A DNA stretch of 64,000 bases from Datura wrightii (lineage: Eukaryota > Streptophyta > Magnoliopsida > Solanales > Solanaceae). The notes beneath the pieces were generated by a model. The model had not been told where the DNA came from. It was given only the letters and a program-made list of their open reading frames with translations, and did not search any database. Numbering within the stretch: position 1 is the first letter of the stretch; every line of letters begins with the position of its first letter. The position numbers were made by a program, and so were the translations under genes. Shown here piece after piece: positions 24,001-39,000 of this stretch. The DNA lies in the NCBI GenBank assembly GCA_035772735.1, contig JASDFA010000010.1, forward strand, positions 122,894,501 to 122,958,500, in the 5' to 3' direction.

Positions 24001-27000
24001 CTACCTTCCAACCCATTTTACAATCCGGTACGGGCCAACACAACGGGGACAGAGTTTCCCTTCCTTTTCGAACCTCATCACTCCCTTCATGGGGAATACC
24101 TTCAGAAACACCCAATCATCGACTTCAAACTCAAGTTCTCTCCTCACATCCGCATAGGACTTTTGGTGACTCTGAGCTGTTTTCAATCTGTTCCTTATAA
24201 GCTGAACTTTCTCTATAGCCTCATGGACTGAATCTGGTCCTATCATTGCAGCTTCACCGACTTCAAACCAACCAATAGGCGATCTACATTTCCGCCCATA
24301 GAGAGCCTCAAATGGAGCTATCTGAGTGCTGGAATTGTAGCTGTTGATATACGCAAACTTAATAAGAGGCAAATGGTCATCCCAACTACCCTTGAAGTCA
24401 ATTACACACGCTCTCAACCTGTCCTCGAGAGTCTGAATAGTCCGCTCCGCCTGACCATCTGTTTGCGGATGAAACGCTGTACTAAGCTTGACCTGAGTAC
24501 CAAGTCCCTTTTGAAACGATCTCCAAAATTGGGAGGTAAACTGAGTACCTCTGTCTGATATGATGGACAAGGGCACTCCATGCAACCTAACTAACTCCCG
24601 AATGTATAATTTAGCATAATCCTCCGTTGAATCGGTAGTTTTGATTGGTAGAAAGTGAGCTGTTTTGGTCAACCTGTCCACAACCACCCAAATGGAGTCA
24701 TACTGTCGACGAGTGCGAGGCAACCCTGTGATGAAGTCCATATTGATCTCCTCCCACTTCCAAGTAGGAATACTGATGTCTTAAAGCACACCTCCCGGTC
24801 TCTGGTGCTCGACCTTTACTTGCTGACAATTCGAACACTTAGCCACAAATTATGCAATGTCCTTTTTCATGCCATTCCACCAATAGACTTCCCGTAGGTC
24901 ATGGTATATCTTGGTGGCACCTGGATGTATGGAGTATCTGGAACCATGAGCCTCGTGCAACATTCGATCTCTCAAATCATCAACATTCGGAACACACAAG
25001 CAACCCTGATATCGGAGCACACCATCTCCCCCTTTGGAGAAGACCTCTACCTTCTGATTCTGAACAACTTCCTTCAACTTTACCAAAATAGGGTCCTCGT
25101 CTTGTCTAACTTTTACATCAGTCACCAAGGATGATTCTGATCCGTTCTGAACAATAACACCACCATCGATCGAGTCAACCAAACGAACTCCCAACCGTGC
25201 AAGCTGATGCACATCCTTCACCAGTTCCTTTCTCCCCTCATCCACATGAGACACACTCTTCATAGAAAGCCTACTAAGAGCGTCTGCTACCACAATAGCC
25301 TTGCCCGGATGTTAAAGGACACTCATATCATAATCCTTGAGTAACTCCAACCACCTTCTTTGGCGTAGATTTAGATCCTTCTAGGTGAACATATATTATA
25401 GACTTTTGTGGTCCGTAAACTCATCTACATGAACCCTGTACAAATAGTGTCTCCAAATCTTCAAGGCAAATACTACCGCTGCCAATTCGAGATCATGAGT
25501 CGGGTAATTCTTTTCATGAACCTTCACCTACCTGGAAGCATATGCTATAATCTTACCATGCTGCATCAATACACAACTAAGGCCGATCCTCGAAGCATCA
25601 CAATATACCACAAACCCATCGGTACCCTCGGGTAGGGTTAACACCGGTGTGAGGTGAGTCAAGTCTTCAACTCTTGGAAGCTCCTCTCACAAGCCTCCGA
25701 CCATTGGAACTTCACTTTCTTCTAGGTCAACTTGGTTAGCGGTGCTGCAATAGATGAAAACCCCTCAACAAATCGCCGATTATAACCAGCTAAACCCAAC
25801 AAACTCCTGGTATCCGAAGGATTCACCGGTCTAGGCCAATTCTTCACCGCATCTATCTTCTGAGAGTTCACCTGTACACCTTCACTTGACACCACATGAC
25901 CCAAAAATGCCACCGAGTTCAACCAAAACTCATTTTTACTGAATTTAGCATATAGCTGACGATCCTTCAAGGTCTATAGCATCACCCTCAAATGAGCGGC
26001 ATGCTCCTCCTCCCTCCGAGAGTATATAAGGATATCATCTATGAACACAATCACGAACATATCCTGGTATGGCTTGAACACCCTGTTCATCAAATGCATA
26101 AAAGCCGAGGAGCATTCATTAGTCCAAAAGACATAACTACAAACTCATAGTTACCATACCGAGTCCTGAAGGCTATCTTCAGGATGTCATTCTCCCGAAC
26201 CCTGAGTTGATGGTATCCGGATCTGAGGTCTATCTTTGAAAAACACTTAGCACCCTGAAGCTGGTCAAACAAATCATCAATCCTGGGAAGAGGATACCTG
26301 TTCTTGAAGGTGACCTTGTTCAATTGCCGATAAACAATGCACATACGAAGAGAACCATCTTTCTTGCGGACAAAGAGAACCGGTGCACCCCACGTGGATT
26401 TGCTAGGTCTAATGAAACCCTTGTTTAAAAGGTCTTTCAACTGCTCCTTCAACTCCTTTAGCTCGGCTGGAGCCATTTTGTAAGGGGGAATAGATATAAG
26501 CTGCGTATCGGGAAGAAGGTCAATACCAAAATCAATCTCCCGCTCGGGAGGATTCGCGGTAAATCATCTGGGAAGACTTCTTGACACTCACATACCACTG
26601 GAACTGATTGAATAGTCGGGGTTCCGGATGTAGCATCCTTAACCCTAACAAGATGGTACACACAACCATTAGAAATCATCTTTCTGGCCTTAAGGTAGGA
26701 AATGAAATGACCTACAGGCACAGTTGAACTACCCTTCCACTCTAGGACTGGGTCACCTGGAAATCTGAACTCTACTGCACGGGTTCCACAATTCACTGAG
26801 GCATAGCATGCTAATAACCAATCTATGCCGAGAATAACATCAAAATCAGTCATGGCTAACTCTACTAAATCCGCTGAGGTGATTTTCTGAAGGACTGTGA
26901 TAGGACAACTTCTATACACCCACCTAACTATAACTGAATCACCAACTAGAGTAGAGACTGAGAAGGGTTCTGATAAGATTTCGGGACTCACTCCGTAACT

Positions 27001-30000
27001 ACTAGCAACATATGGCGTCACAGAAGATAAAGTAGCCCTTGGATCTAACAATGTATATACATCTAGGTGGAATACTCGTAACATACCAGTGACCACATCC
27101 GGGGAGACCTTCTGCTCCTAGCAGGATGCTAGGGCATAGAATCTATTTTGGTGCTGTCCGCCACCTGTACTAGTAGATGCCCCCTGCTGAGCTGGACGTG
27201 CCGGTGGAGCTGTTGAACTGGAAGCTGGGCCTTGGCCCCTATCATGACCCTGTCTAGCTGCTGGACAATCTCTAAGCATGTGTCCGGGCTTCCCGCCCCG
27301 AAGCAAGCACCTGTACCTGCCAAACACTGGCCTGTGTGTCTCCGGCCGCATCTGCTACACTTTGGAGGGCTGGTCTCTGCGGGTCTGCTACTCTACCTAT
27401 CGAGCCTGATGCTCGTCCCCTTTGATCGCGCTTGGACCTGGATGGAACACTCATAGCCGACGGCGCTGGGGCTGAAGATCTCTGGTGGGAGTTGACTATG
27501 CCCACTAGGTCTCTCCTGGGAGAGTCCGATGCTATCAGTCCTGGCCCTCTTGGCCTCCCTCTCCCGCTCACTCATCTGTATCGTCTCCATCTGCTTGCGA
27601 ACAGGACTATTCGAGCAAAGTGAATATCCTGAAAAAGCATCGTGGTCCGGCAATCCCTGACCAAGGAGTCTGCTATCCCGTGTACAAACCTGCTCACACT
27701 GGCCCTCTAATCCACCATCTCAGGTGCATACTTGGACAGGCGAGTGAACTCCAAGGCATACTCCTGAATCGTCATCTTTCCTTGCTTTAGATTCACAAAC
27801 TCGGCCGCTTTGATCTCCCTCATCTCCCGAGGGAAGGATCGATCTAGAAAAGCCGCATGGAACTCATCCCAACTGATAGGGCCTGCTCCAGCTGCCCTAC
27901 TATCCTTCCATTGCTTGAACCAAATGTGCGCGACCCCCTTCAACTGATACGAGGCCAAATAGGCACACTCCTCCCCAGTCACCCCCATAATTTGGGTGAT
28001 CTTCAAAATCTCCTCAACGAACTCATGTGGATCCTCGTTCACCTTCGACCCAAGGAACTCGGGAGGGTTCATCCTCAGAAAGTCTCTAATTCTCGCCACC
28101 GCCGCATTCTCGTTCTGAGGGACATACGCCACCACCTGCTAATTGACCTGGGCGGTCAAGGCCTGGGCTAACATCTGAATGGCTGCCCTAAACTTTGCGT
28201 GGGCGACCCGGCTCGAGTATATGCTCCTCATGGACGGGTGGGGCCTCCTGATGCCCGTCTCCATTGCCACCCTCGTGGCCGTTTCCGTTTCCGTTTATCC
28301 TTTCGTTAACTCTACAGGGAGGCATGATTCTGCAAACGCGTATAACACGAGTTAGAAGGATAGAGAGACACTTCATCACACGACTTAGATCATGAAAGAA
28401 GGGAACATTTCCTAAACGTCTTGTAGCCTCTTCATCATAAGTGTGGCGCGCTTCACACCCATGAAAAAGACTACTTAACGCGGTTTTCGGACACCCTAGG
28501 ACACTTCAAAACCTAATGCTCTGATACTAAGTTTGTCATGAACGGAACATACGCCCGGATTGAGACACGGGACAAGAAACCCCGAGAGCCTCCAAGTCGA
28601 CCCATGGCATGAACATACATCTAACTCAATCATAGATAAGCGGGGATCATCATAAATAACATAGCGGAAGTCTAAACAAAGCTTAACATCTGAATACATA
28701 CATGAGTCTAAAGATGGAATATGAACTATGTCCGAATAAGCCTCTAATACTGACGAGTTGATGGGATAAGATCCCAACTAACTCATTATAGTCTGAAATT
28801 GAAAAGACGAAACACAACTGATAAGAAGGGCCCTCGCAAGATGAGGACTCACCAACTGATACAGAGAAGTGCTAACTCCGGAAGTCTGACTAGCGGCGGG
28901 ACTGAGTCTGGATATCGGAGCGTGTATCATAAAACGATACAGCATAGAGTATGCGATCAGTACATGAAATGTACCGAATATGCAAGGTAAGAAAAACCGC
29001 TAAGTAAGTAAAATCATTAAACATGCATAGTATAAAAACCTAACCAAGATAAGATTCTGAGAGTAGGGCTTGCATGCTATTTTCTGAAATCATGATCTGA
29101 ACATAACTGAACATCATAACTGAATTGAATGACCCAAAGCTGAAAACTGATAATCATAAGTAAAACTGAACATTGGGTCAAACTTGCTGAAAACATAATA
29201 TCATGACTGATGTACATGCATAACTGAAATCATGAGAAACAATGAGAGACTCGTCATGTAACCAACATTACCACGATAGAGCTTACGTGGTCCCGACTAT
29301 CACATTCAAGTGGTAGAGCCATCCAAAGCTTTGCCAGGGCTAAGGACGCTACCATGATATCGATATCAAGCTCAAGGCCCCTTGGGGGTAGGGGAAGCTC
29401 ACAAGGGAGGTCCCAAAGTATGCAAGTAAACCTTCGTTGGCGCATAGTTCTGAGGCACAGGGCTGACTGACCCTTAGCCTCCTCGGTGCTAGACACTACT
29501 CCCAAAGACATGCATATGCTCTCAATCATTTTTCAACGAAGCTGACCATGGTCTAGTGACAAAGCTGAATAATAACATACATGCATAATCTGAAATCATA
29601 ACATGAGGAGCCTTCGCTCAAGCCATACCACAAGCTGAAAATAATGGGAGTCTTGACTCCAAAACCATGTGGTCAGCTAATTCATGAATCATAAAACATA
29701 CTCTATGATATGGGCTTGCCCAATACTTTAACATGCTTGAAATCAACTTGATTCACTTTGAAAACATGAACATAAACATTGTTATTTTGAAATCATACTT
29801 TCTTCATAAACATCTCATCATGCTTAAACACATATCTTATAGATCTCAACTTTCACGAACATTCATGGATGGGCATCATAGTTTAGAAAACTTGAAAACA
29901 TAATTTATGATTTAAAATATTGTAAAATCTGCCCATTAATCATAATTCATCATTTAAAACATGCTTAGATCATACCCATGATTGAGACCTAGGAATTCAT

Positions 30001-33000
30001 GCATTAGGTAAAAACCCCATGGAATCATCAATTAGAACATCATGAATTGAGAGGGAATTGGGCTTGGGTGTGGACAATTGCACCCATTCATAGCCTTACA
30101 TACCTAAAAGGATCTGATCTTCACACTTCTTTGGGCAGACCTTAAAACGGCGTAGTTTAGGTCTTAGGAACATAGGAATTACGGAAAAGCCCATAATAAA
30201 CTCGCAGGGAAAAATAGACTGCCAGTTCCAACGAGGGACTGGACTAGTCGTCGTCCCTGACCACGACTCGTGGTTTGCATTCGTCGTCTTCACTGGAAAT
30301 TGCATACTGATAGTCACCACGAGGTACTCAATGAATCGTTACTGGTGACCACGAGTCGTGGTCACCTCCCATCACTTGCACTGCCAAAAATCACCTGGGG
30401 GTCACCACGGGGAACACCACGACTCGTGGTGCACCCGACGAGTCGTCAGGTGACCAATTCGTTAGGTACACTGCCCAAATCTTTCAATTTTCGTCCAACC
30501 CTTGACCACAACTCACATGACGACTCGTGATGTTGAACACGACTCGTGGTCACACCCGTGGTCACCTCAACTCCCAAATTTTCAACCAAGTCCCAGCCTC
30601 TCCCCATGAGTCACTTAACGACTCGTGGGGTTCCTGACTGGTCACTGGACGACTCGTCCTGTGGCCTGGTGCAGAAATTCCTATTTTCTCCGTTTCAACT
30701 TCCGAGTCTGATCTTAGGGCTTTTGTTGTATAACATGATGGATGCCTTCAATTTAACATTCACCTGTTGCATGATTCTTACTTCAGTCTTTAGATGTCCC
30801 TATTTGTCTCATGTAGAAAACAACTGGAACTTTTTCAGTAAACAGTTAGTTTAGGTTTACACTGACTATTATTGTGAACTATTTTTTGCTGTTGTTGCTC
30901 TTCTTGTTTTACGTCATTCACTTAACGAGGTTTTCACCTGGAAACAATGATGATTTTAAGTTAAGAATCTTTAATATGTTTTTTCCAATGGGTTTAGCGT
31001 CTTTAAATATGAATAAGTTCTATCCAAAAAAACCTGCTGCAGTTTCTGGTCAAGATTGCTGAAAGCAGGGATGTGTCTCTTGGCTGTTGATGAAGCACAC
31101 TGCATCTCAGAATGGGGTCACGATTTCAGGTTAGACCCTCTACCGCATTATCCTAACATTTTGACATTTTGAATTGTTCATGGATTCTTTGGTCCATTTG
31201 GTGTGGATTTTAGTAAGAGTATTATTTGAGTATCTTGCCCGTGTATGGTTTGCTGCTTCAAAAAAATTCCAAGTTTACAGATACTAATAACAGTGGCTGA
31301 AGATAAATAAAGCTCAAGAGGATTATATTTTCTGAGATGTACAATTTATCCTAGCTAATAAATGGGAAACAATGGTAGTTGAATAGCTTGGGACCCAGTT
31401 TTGTTCTTGGTTAGATGTTCATTTAATTCTCTCCATATGGAGAAAACTCTAGAGTATAATGATTTTATGAAAAGTAGAAATAATTCATAATACTGGAAGT
31501 ATAGTGCCCAATAAATGAAGGTGAAGTGAGCTAGGATGCGATTACAGTACCTAAATGTAGACAATGGTACTACGTAGACTCGGTTTTGCAGGAGAACTGA
31601 ATGATGGATGAAGAATGAAGTTGTGCTACATAGAATTGAAAATTGATTACTTAAATTGCAGCAGGTTGGTGGAGTACCATGTGATGAAAAGATACCTACA
31701 AAGTGAAAACTTACCACTTGGTGAAATAGGGAATTACTAAGATGGGTAAAGACTAGGAGAACTGGGCATAAAGAATATGAGATGTTTTGACATAAGGAAA
31801 GGTCTCTCTTGCTAGAGCTCCTGTCTTAAAAGACAGTTACTAATAAATAGCCAAAATAGAAGCTTCCTAAAGAAGTGTCATGGAGGTTCAATAAATAGGA
31901 GAGTTCCTTATGGATATATTTGATAAAGAAAATAAGGAACACTACGGGAATGGTGTACTAAAGCAGTGGCAGGAGGGTTGGGTTGCCTGGCAAAATCTTA
32001 TGTTCATGTGACCAGATTTTGAGAAAAGAGTGGGTTTTAAAATTGGAAATGACAGAAGAGTATCTCTGTTCTTTTTATCAGCGAAAGTAACATTTTTATA
32101 AATTACCAGCAAGAAGAAATTGCCATGTGAATAGATGACAGAAGAATATCCTTCTTTCTTGACAACTGGATAGAGCATATCCCCAGGAAGAAGCAATTCC
32201 TCAGCTTTACAATCTGGTGCAAAATGCAAACAAAGTTATCTTAGTGCAATGTAATGGGATAAGGATGGATGTTCAGAAGAAACTTGAACTACTGGGAGCT
32301 GGAAAGTAGCAGAGTCTTTTAAGACTATAGAATAGAGTGAGATTCTGGTGTGGAAGGCGCAGAGAAAGGGCGTGTTTACTGTTAAGACTTGCAACCTAGC
32401 TTACACAAAGGGATGGACAGTAAATGCAGCAAGGTGGAGGAAGTTCTGGAAATCCGAAGCGCTTTTTGGAAACAACTTGTTTCTCTTGGATGGTGTCTCA
32501 TCAAGCTTGCTTGTCTCAAGAGAACCTCCAGAAGATAGGAGTCTAGCTGTGAAATTGATGGTATATATGTGGAGACTGAAAGCAGTAACCATGTATTTTT
32601 GCACTGCTGTACCGCAAGACAATTATGGTCCTTTTTCCTAAGCACACTGGGGATTACTTGGACTATGCCTGGAATGACACCAGAACCAAAATTGCTTTTC
32701 TTTTGAGAAAGAGAACTGATAGATTGCAAAGGTCAGGGTAAAGCTTGGAAGATAATATGGAACACCATCCCTCTATGCATTTGGTAGACAACATGGAAAA
32801 AGCGAAACCGGAGATGTTCTGAAGGAAGTGCTAACTCCATGCAGAAGATCAGGACTAACTGTATATTTTTGTTATATAAAGGAATATGTACAGTCGGCTG
32901 AATACTGATAGATTTTATTGGTTCCTTTCACTGTTAGCTTTTGTTTGTCACATCTTAATGCTGTTGTTTAATGAAGTTTCTCTTTACTGTTTGAGCAAGA

Positions 33001-36000
33001 TATCTAACAGCAAGGCAAGTCCTATAGAATGGTTTTGAAACCAACAACGTTATGTGGCAGTACATGTTGAACCTTTTAACACCCAATATAGAATAGTTTT
33101 GAAACCAACAATGTTATGTGGCAGTAAATGTTGAACCTTTTAAGACCCAACACATCCACATTGTGAATATCACGAAAATGAATGTTTAAATGGATATGTG
33201 GTTGTATAAAATCGCAAAACTTGAAATTATCACAACTGTCTTGAGGGCGCAAGCAGCATTCATAGTGGTTAAGGCTATAACTTTGCATTGATTAATGGAC
33301 CTCAATTCCTTGAAGTGCATTGAAGTAGATTTAGAATTGAGCGTATCTTCATCTTTGGTTCATGGAGAGCTTGAAAGTTTCTTCAGATGAATATTATTTT
33401 CTACAGCATGAAAACTGAAGATGTTATTAATAGTGGATTTATAGCATCTTTCCATCAAGATATTTTTGTTCTTTCTTGAAGTGTGAATCTACTTCTGCCT
33501 TGTCGGGAATGGTTCCTCCTTATATCTTTGCTCTTCAAATTCTATATTGCTTGGACATTTTAGTCCTCTCTTGCAGTATTAACCTACTTCCACCTTAAAT
33601 AATATTTCTTTGCCCTTTTACGGTTTTACCTATTGTCTCAAGAAACTTGCTTTTCTCCTTTGCAGGGTTGAGTATAAACAGTTGGACAAGCTGCGTAATG
33701 TTCTTTCGAATGTTCCATTTGTTGCCTTGACTGCAACTGCTACAGAAAAGTAAATACTTTTTCAAGTTCTGTAACTTTTTTTCCTTTACTTTTCTTTTCC
33801 CTAACTTCTCCAATTTCTTCTTCTCTTTTAATTTTGGGGCCATGTTCTGCTTCAGAAACATGGTGGGCAGGATCTAACTGAATGTAGTTTCTTTCTCTGC
33901 AATCTTATTCCATCTCATAATTTTGTTTCCTTGCTGCTTGTTAGTATCTGAACCATTCAGTAGACTTTCTACCAAACACTATTTTATATTTTAATTTCTA
34001 CTTTTTGGCTGGATCTCCAGTGTTTGATGTTATCTGCAACTGTCCTTTAGAGGGACGTTTATTAAAGTGAATTGGTTGTTTCCCAGTAATAAAAGGAAAA
34101 TTTATATCCAAGCTCAACTGTCAGCTAGCTTTAATCTGAGATATCAGCCTTAATTATATCACCTCACCTCGTTTCTCTTGTATCTAACAGTCTATTGTAT
34201 TGGGTTTACTTTTGCTGTGTCTTGACTAATAGTCCTAATTTTACAAGCTTTCTTGTTGTAGTAGGCATCTTCTATTGTGAGTTTAGCTGGATCAGGTTTA
34301 TGCTATCTATGCTTTTGGTTAAACTGCTTGCAACTTCTAATACCTGTCAAGAATTTATTTGCGTCTTTCATAGCATGAGGTGTCATTTACTAGGTAATAA
34401 AAAAATTGAACATTCACTATAGCTTTGTTGGCCTGTATATATAAGCTGACACACCACTTTGTATGTCTTAGTTTTTCTTCTGTTTATTTAGATCTTACAA
34501 GCTGTGGATGAATAATCATTTTTTTTCTTAATTTTCAGAGTTCGGAGTGACATTTTGAATTCCTTGCTGATGAAAGACCATCATGTTGCTATTGGCTCAT
34601 TTGATCGCAAAAATCTTTTCTACGGAGTCAAATCTTTTAGTCGTAGTTCTCAATTTGTTAATCAGCTGGTGGAGGAGATCTCTAAATATGTAGATAATGC
34701 AAATTCAACAATAGTATATTGTACAACTGTCAAAGACACTGAAGAGGTCACATTTCATCTCTGCCATGATAAAACTATGATTTCTGTTTTGCCAACTGGG
34801 ACATTCTTAGCATTCTAGTATGGTATGTTACCAGTGGATGTGCTTTGATTACACCTCTTAATGAGTAGAAATTGTTTAAAGTATTAGTCCTTGTGCCTTC
34901 TACTTCAATGTGTTCCTTTTCCTAGGTTTGTGGTTAGATGCAAGAATTTTGGCTTGCTTGGCACTTACAGTTTGTTTCAGTTGAGAAAATGCTGAACTTT
35001 TTCCTCCTCCTAGTAGTTTCCATTTTGTTTTATCCTGTTTCTCCATGTGCTAGTCTGTTAGGTTCTAAGGTGAGGCGCTTCCCATTCTAAAACCACTTGC
35101 CCCCCCAATACCCTTTCTGCCTCCTGCCTTGAGGGAAATTCAAACAAGAATTGATTGTGAGAGAGAGGGGTAACTTGTAACCCTTCCGTCATCCTCCATC
35201 TAGTCAGAAACCATTTTTGGATGATTTCTGGTTTTGGATTCGAACTGAAAGGGTCGTAAAAGGTACCAATGAGACAGGAGGATAGAAATCCCTCTAGCTC
35301 CTCCAATTTAGCCTGAGAATCTAATCCCGATCACTTCTGAATATTGGCTGCGTCCATGAAGGACCTCCCTGGTGAGATGAATCGCTGGAAGACTGGGTTT
35401 GAAGATTCATCCAAGAAGCTGATGATTTTGTCAGCAATTTAGCACCAACACAAATTGTAGTCCGCCTCTGGAATGATGATCGCTGATTTCCTTTCACCCG
35501 CCATGTTTCTATGCGTAAACAATGCCCATAGATGTTGTAATTTTGGTAGACCCTGTATAAGTAATCGTGCTGTAATTTTCCCCATCTTCTGTAAAGATCC
35601 CCTGAGCCCCCGGGGGTCTTTACATTGTAAACCATCGTAAGTTCGTAACTTGTCCTCTTCAATTTTAATCTTGCTGGAAAAACGTCTGCTTGATTCTTTA
35701 AATAAAAAGCAACTGTTTTGGCCTCCACTGATAGCATTAATCTCAAAGGATTTGTCACTTGAAAAGAAAAGCACCTTATCTCCCATAATGAACGCTGAGC
35801 CGCTGGAAGGCCTTTCCGGAGAGAAGGTCAAAAAGAGAGAGAGTAGGTGCATATTTCCCAAGTCAGAGAGAATAAAAGTTGGAGAGAATATTTTTAGAGA
35901 GAACATTTCTACTTCTGATAGAGTTCATGATTTCAACATTATTGATCCTTCTTGTTGCATAATAGTATCAGGTCGTTGTATGTGTTGTTCTCATGATATC

Positions 36001-39000
36001 GTAACAGTGCATGATGTTTTACTAGTGACTCAATGCCGCTCTGACCAAGTGACTTGGCTTATGATACCATTATCGTGGTTTTGTAGATCTTCAAATCACT
36101 TCTTAAGGCAGGAACCAAAGCTGGAATCTACCATGGTCAAATGGCTAATAAAGCACGTGAGGAGGCTCATAGGTTTCATCATTCTTCATTAAAATCTTTT
36201 GCTTTTGAAGCTAGTATGGGCGATTAATTGGCCTTCCTAAGTCTATCACAGAGACCAATATATCTGCCTTCCTTAGCTATTCTTATTTGTTTTTCTGGAG
36301 TCATTATTGTTTGGTCGTGGGTGAAGTATAGGCTACATTTCTTATTGCAGGTCATTTATCAGAGATGAATTCTATGTCATGGTTGCAACTGTTGCTTTTG
36401 GCATGGGTATAGATAAACCAAACATAAGGTATGTGATTCATTACGGCTGCCCAAAGAGTCTGGAGTCTTACTACCAGGAAAGTGGACGATGTGGCAGAGA
36501 TGGTGTTCCTTCAGCTTGCTGGCTTTACTACACAAGAAGTGACTTTGCAAAAGCTGATTTCTACTCTGCAGAAGCTCGTTCAGTATGTTACTCTTTATCC
36601 TGGTTCAAAATGGACCATATCTTGCATTTGTTTCTTTACTTCTATTATACATCGTATACTTGCGACTTATGTCCAGACATCTCAAAGAAAAGCTATTATG
36701 GAAGCATTTTCTTCTGCACAACATTATTGCATGCTGTCAACTTGTAGAAGAAAATATTTGTTGGATTACTTTGCGGATGGGTATGCTCATGATGATTGTG
36801 GTATGATCTCTATCGAATCTCATTTGCCTTTGAATATCTGTCTTATCTTTCCAAGATGTTTCTGGTAAAATATGATTATATACCGGCTTGGGGAAATGCT
36901 TGGGAGTCATTTTACTTTGGGATGAAAGGAAGAAAGAGAGGATGAAGGTGAAGAAAGGTAAGTTTATTTTAGCGATGAGTTTTAGGTACATTGGTAATGA
37001 GATAATATAGGATTCTGGGGGAGTTTATGGCCTGGGGGAAGGGGTCTAAGGTGGCTTTCTGGTAAGACAGTGGTTTTGAAGGAGTGGAAAACCTTAACAC
37101 TATTAGATTCCCGGAGGAGAGGGTGGGGTGTAAGGTGGTATGTAGGCCAATCTAGGAGTTATAAGAGTTTATTGATAAATATCGTCTTACCTTAACAAGT
37201 GTTTTAGGTTCATTTGGGTCAGGTTAGAGGACTCAACTTCTAGATCGAGGCTCGGCAGATTTTGGTGTCTACCGCATGAGAAGAGTTGGCTCCAAGTGTG
37301 ATCGAAACTATCCTTCTGAGGTTGACGTCAGATCACTCACCCATTATGCTGGACAGAGGAGGAGGAAGAAACATTAGAACTCCAATTGGATTTGAGAACA
37401 TGGACATTGATGAAAAAGTGGTGGGAAGGTGGAACAACTACGAAGTGGTGGAAAATTTGTCATTCAGGCTAGCTAAAAAGTTGAAGATGCTTAAAAAGAA
37501 TAAAGGTAAGGTGTTTGGAAGGATAGTGGTAAAAATGAAGGAAATCATGAATGAGGTGGGAAATTAGAGAGGTAGAATAGGGGAAGGAGTTGAGGAGATA
37601 GAGAGATAGGAAAAAGGGTTTGAAGCAGGACCTAACGTTTTGGAGTTAGCCCAAGAAACTAGTTGGAGACAGAAGTCGAGGTTGTTGTGGTTGGAGGAAG
37701 GGGATTCAAATACAAACTTCTTTCACAGGGTAATATGTGGGGGAAAAGGAAGTAGAAGGAACCATTGTAGACTTTTATAGTTGTTTATTCAAAGAGGAAG
37801 TGGATTGGAGGCCTAAATTGGTTGGTGGGGGTGGGGGAGAGTGTAGGGTTTAATCAGATAGTGGAGGAAAAGAAGAGATTGGTTGGAGAGGCTAATTGAG
37901 GAAGAGGAGGTGAGGGTGGCGGTGGAGTATTGTGCATGTGACAAAGCTCCAAGGTTGGATGGATTCGCTTTGGTTTTTCCCCAAAAGTGTTGGATATAGT
38001 TAAAGGTGAGGTGATAGTGACTATTAAGGAGTTTCAGGAGGGGTGAATTTGAGAAAAGTCTCAATGCATTTTTCATTGTCATCACTCCAAATAGAGAAAA
38101 AGTATCGAGCATCAAAGCCTATACTTCTATTAGTCTAGTGGGAAACATCTATAAGATTACTTCTGAGGTTCTTTCCAATACACTAATGAGGGTCTTGGAT
38201 GAGACCATATTACTTCGCAGGATGCTTTTTGGAGCGCAAATATATGCTTAGTGCAGTTTTGGTGTCTAATAAAGTGGTTAAATTTGAGAAAGATCAAGGA
38301 GTATCAGGCAGGCTTATGACCACGTAAACCAGGAGTTCTTAGACTTCATAATGATGACGATGGCCTCTGGAGTTAGATGGAGAAAATGGATCAAACACTG
38401 AATGTCTACCATTAGGTTCTCACTTCTCGTGAATGGCAATCTGTGTGGTATTTTTGGTATTCGAGACAACTTAGGCTGGGAGATCCTTTATCTCTCATTC
38501 TCATTCCAGTTTGAGGTACTAAGTAAGATAATGGATAGTGCTATGGTGAGCAGATACTTGAGGGGTTTCGCTAGTGCTGTTTGGGGATGTGGTAACGTGA
38601 ATATCTCACATCTATTATTTGCGGATGTGACTTTGGTTTTTTATGATGATGATATGGCTCAATTGGAACATTTGCGGCATATGCGAACATGGTTTTAGGT
38701 GGTGTTAGGTCTAACAATCAACCTCAGAAAATGCGAGGTCATACTAGTTTGAGAAGTGGAGGAAATAAAGGTTTTAGCACAGGTGTTGAATTGTAAGATT
38801 GGAGCTCTTTCCACTGCCTATCTTGGCTTGCCACTAAGTGTGTCAAATAAAGATCAAACAACTTGGAATCCAGTACTACAGAGGGTTGGTGATAAACAAT
38901 ATATTTGTCTAAAGGAGGAAAGAAAGTACTTATTAACAACACTTTATCGAACATTCAACATTTTTCATATCTTTTTTTCAGGTCCAGCTAGCATTTGTAA

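Larger units (their letters stand above)
21338..30740 (-). mobile_element. Tekay-type (chromovirus) Ty3/gypsy retrotransposon with TSD
   Basis: The complete element (21343-30735) lies antisense to the helicase gene. It has LTRs at 21343-23445 and 28534-30735 and a 5-bp target duplication TGATG at 21338-21342 and 30736-30740. Its initiator-Met-type primer site is at 28516-28530 and its polypurine tract at 23446-23460. Order on the minus strand: gag, protease, RT, RNase H, integrase, chromodomain, which is the gypsy order. The polyprotein is broken by frameshifts and stops. The two LTRs differ by deletions of about 130-200 bp, so insertion is not recent. Confidence 0.92.
21073..31042 (+). other. 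Helicase intron 4, 10 kb, inflated by a gypsy element
   Basis: The donor is GTGAGT at 21073 and the acceptor is TGCTGCAG at 31042. Removing the element at 21343-30735 and one target duplication leaves an intron of about 570 bp. Confidence 0.8.

Noticed and set aside
34195..34422. 75-residue plus-strand frame before helicase exon 7
   Set aside because: It ends well before the exon 7 acceptor and has no similarity to RecQ proteins. It is intron 6 sequence.
36379..36868. Long plus-strand open frames that look like two overlapping proteins
   Set aside because: They are helicase exons 9 and 10 read through the intron at 36583-36676. The spliced frame alone keeps the RecQ domain.
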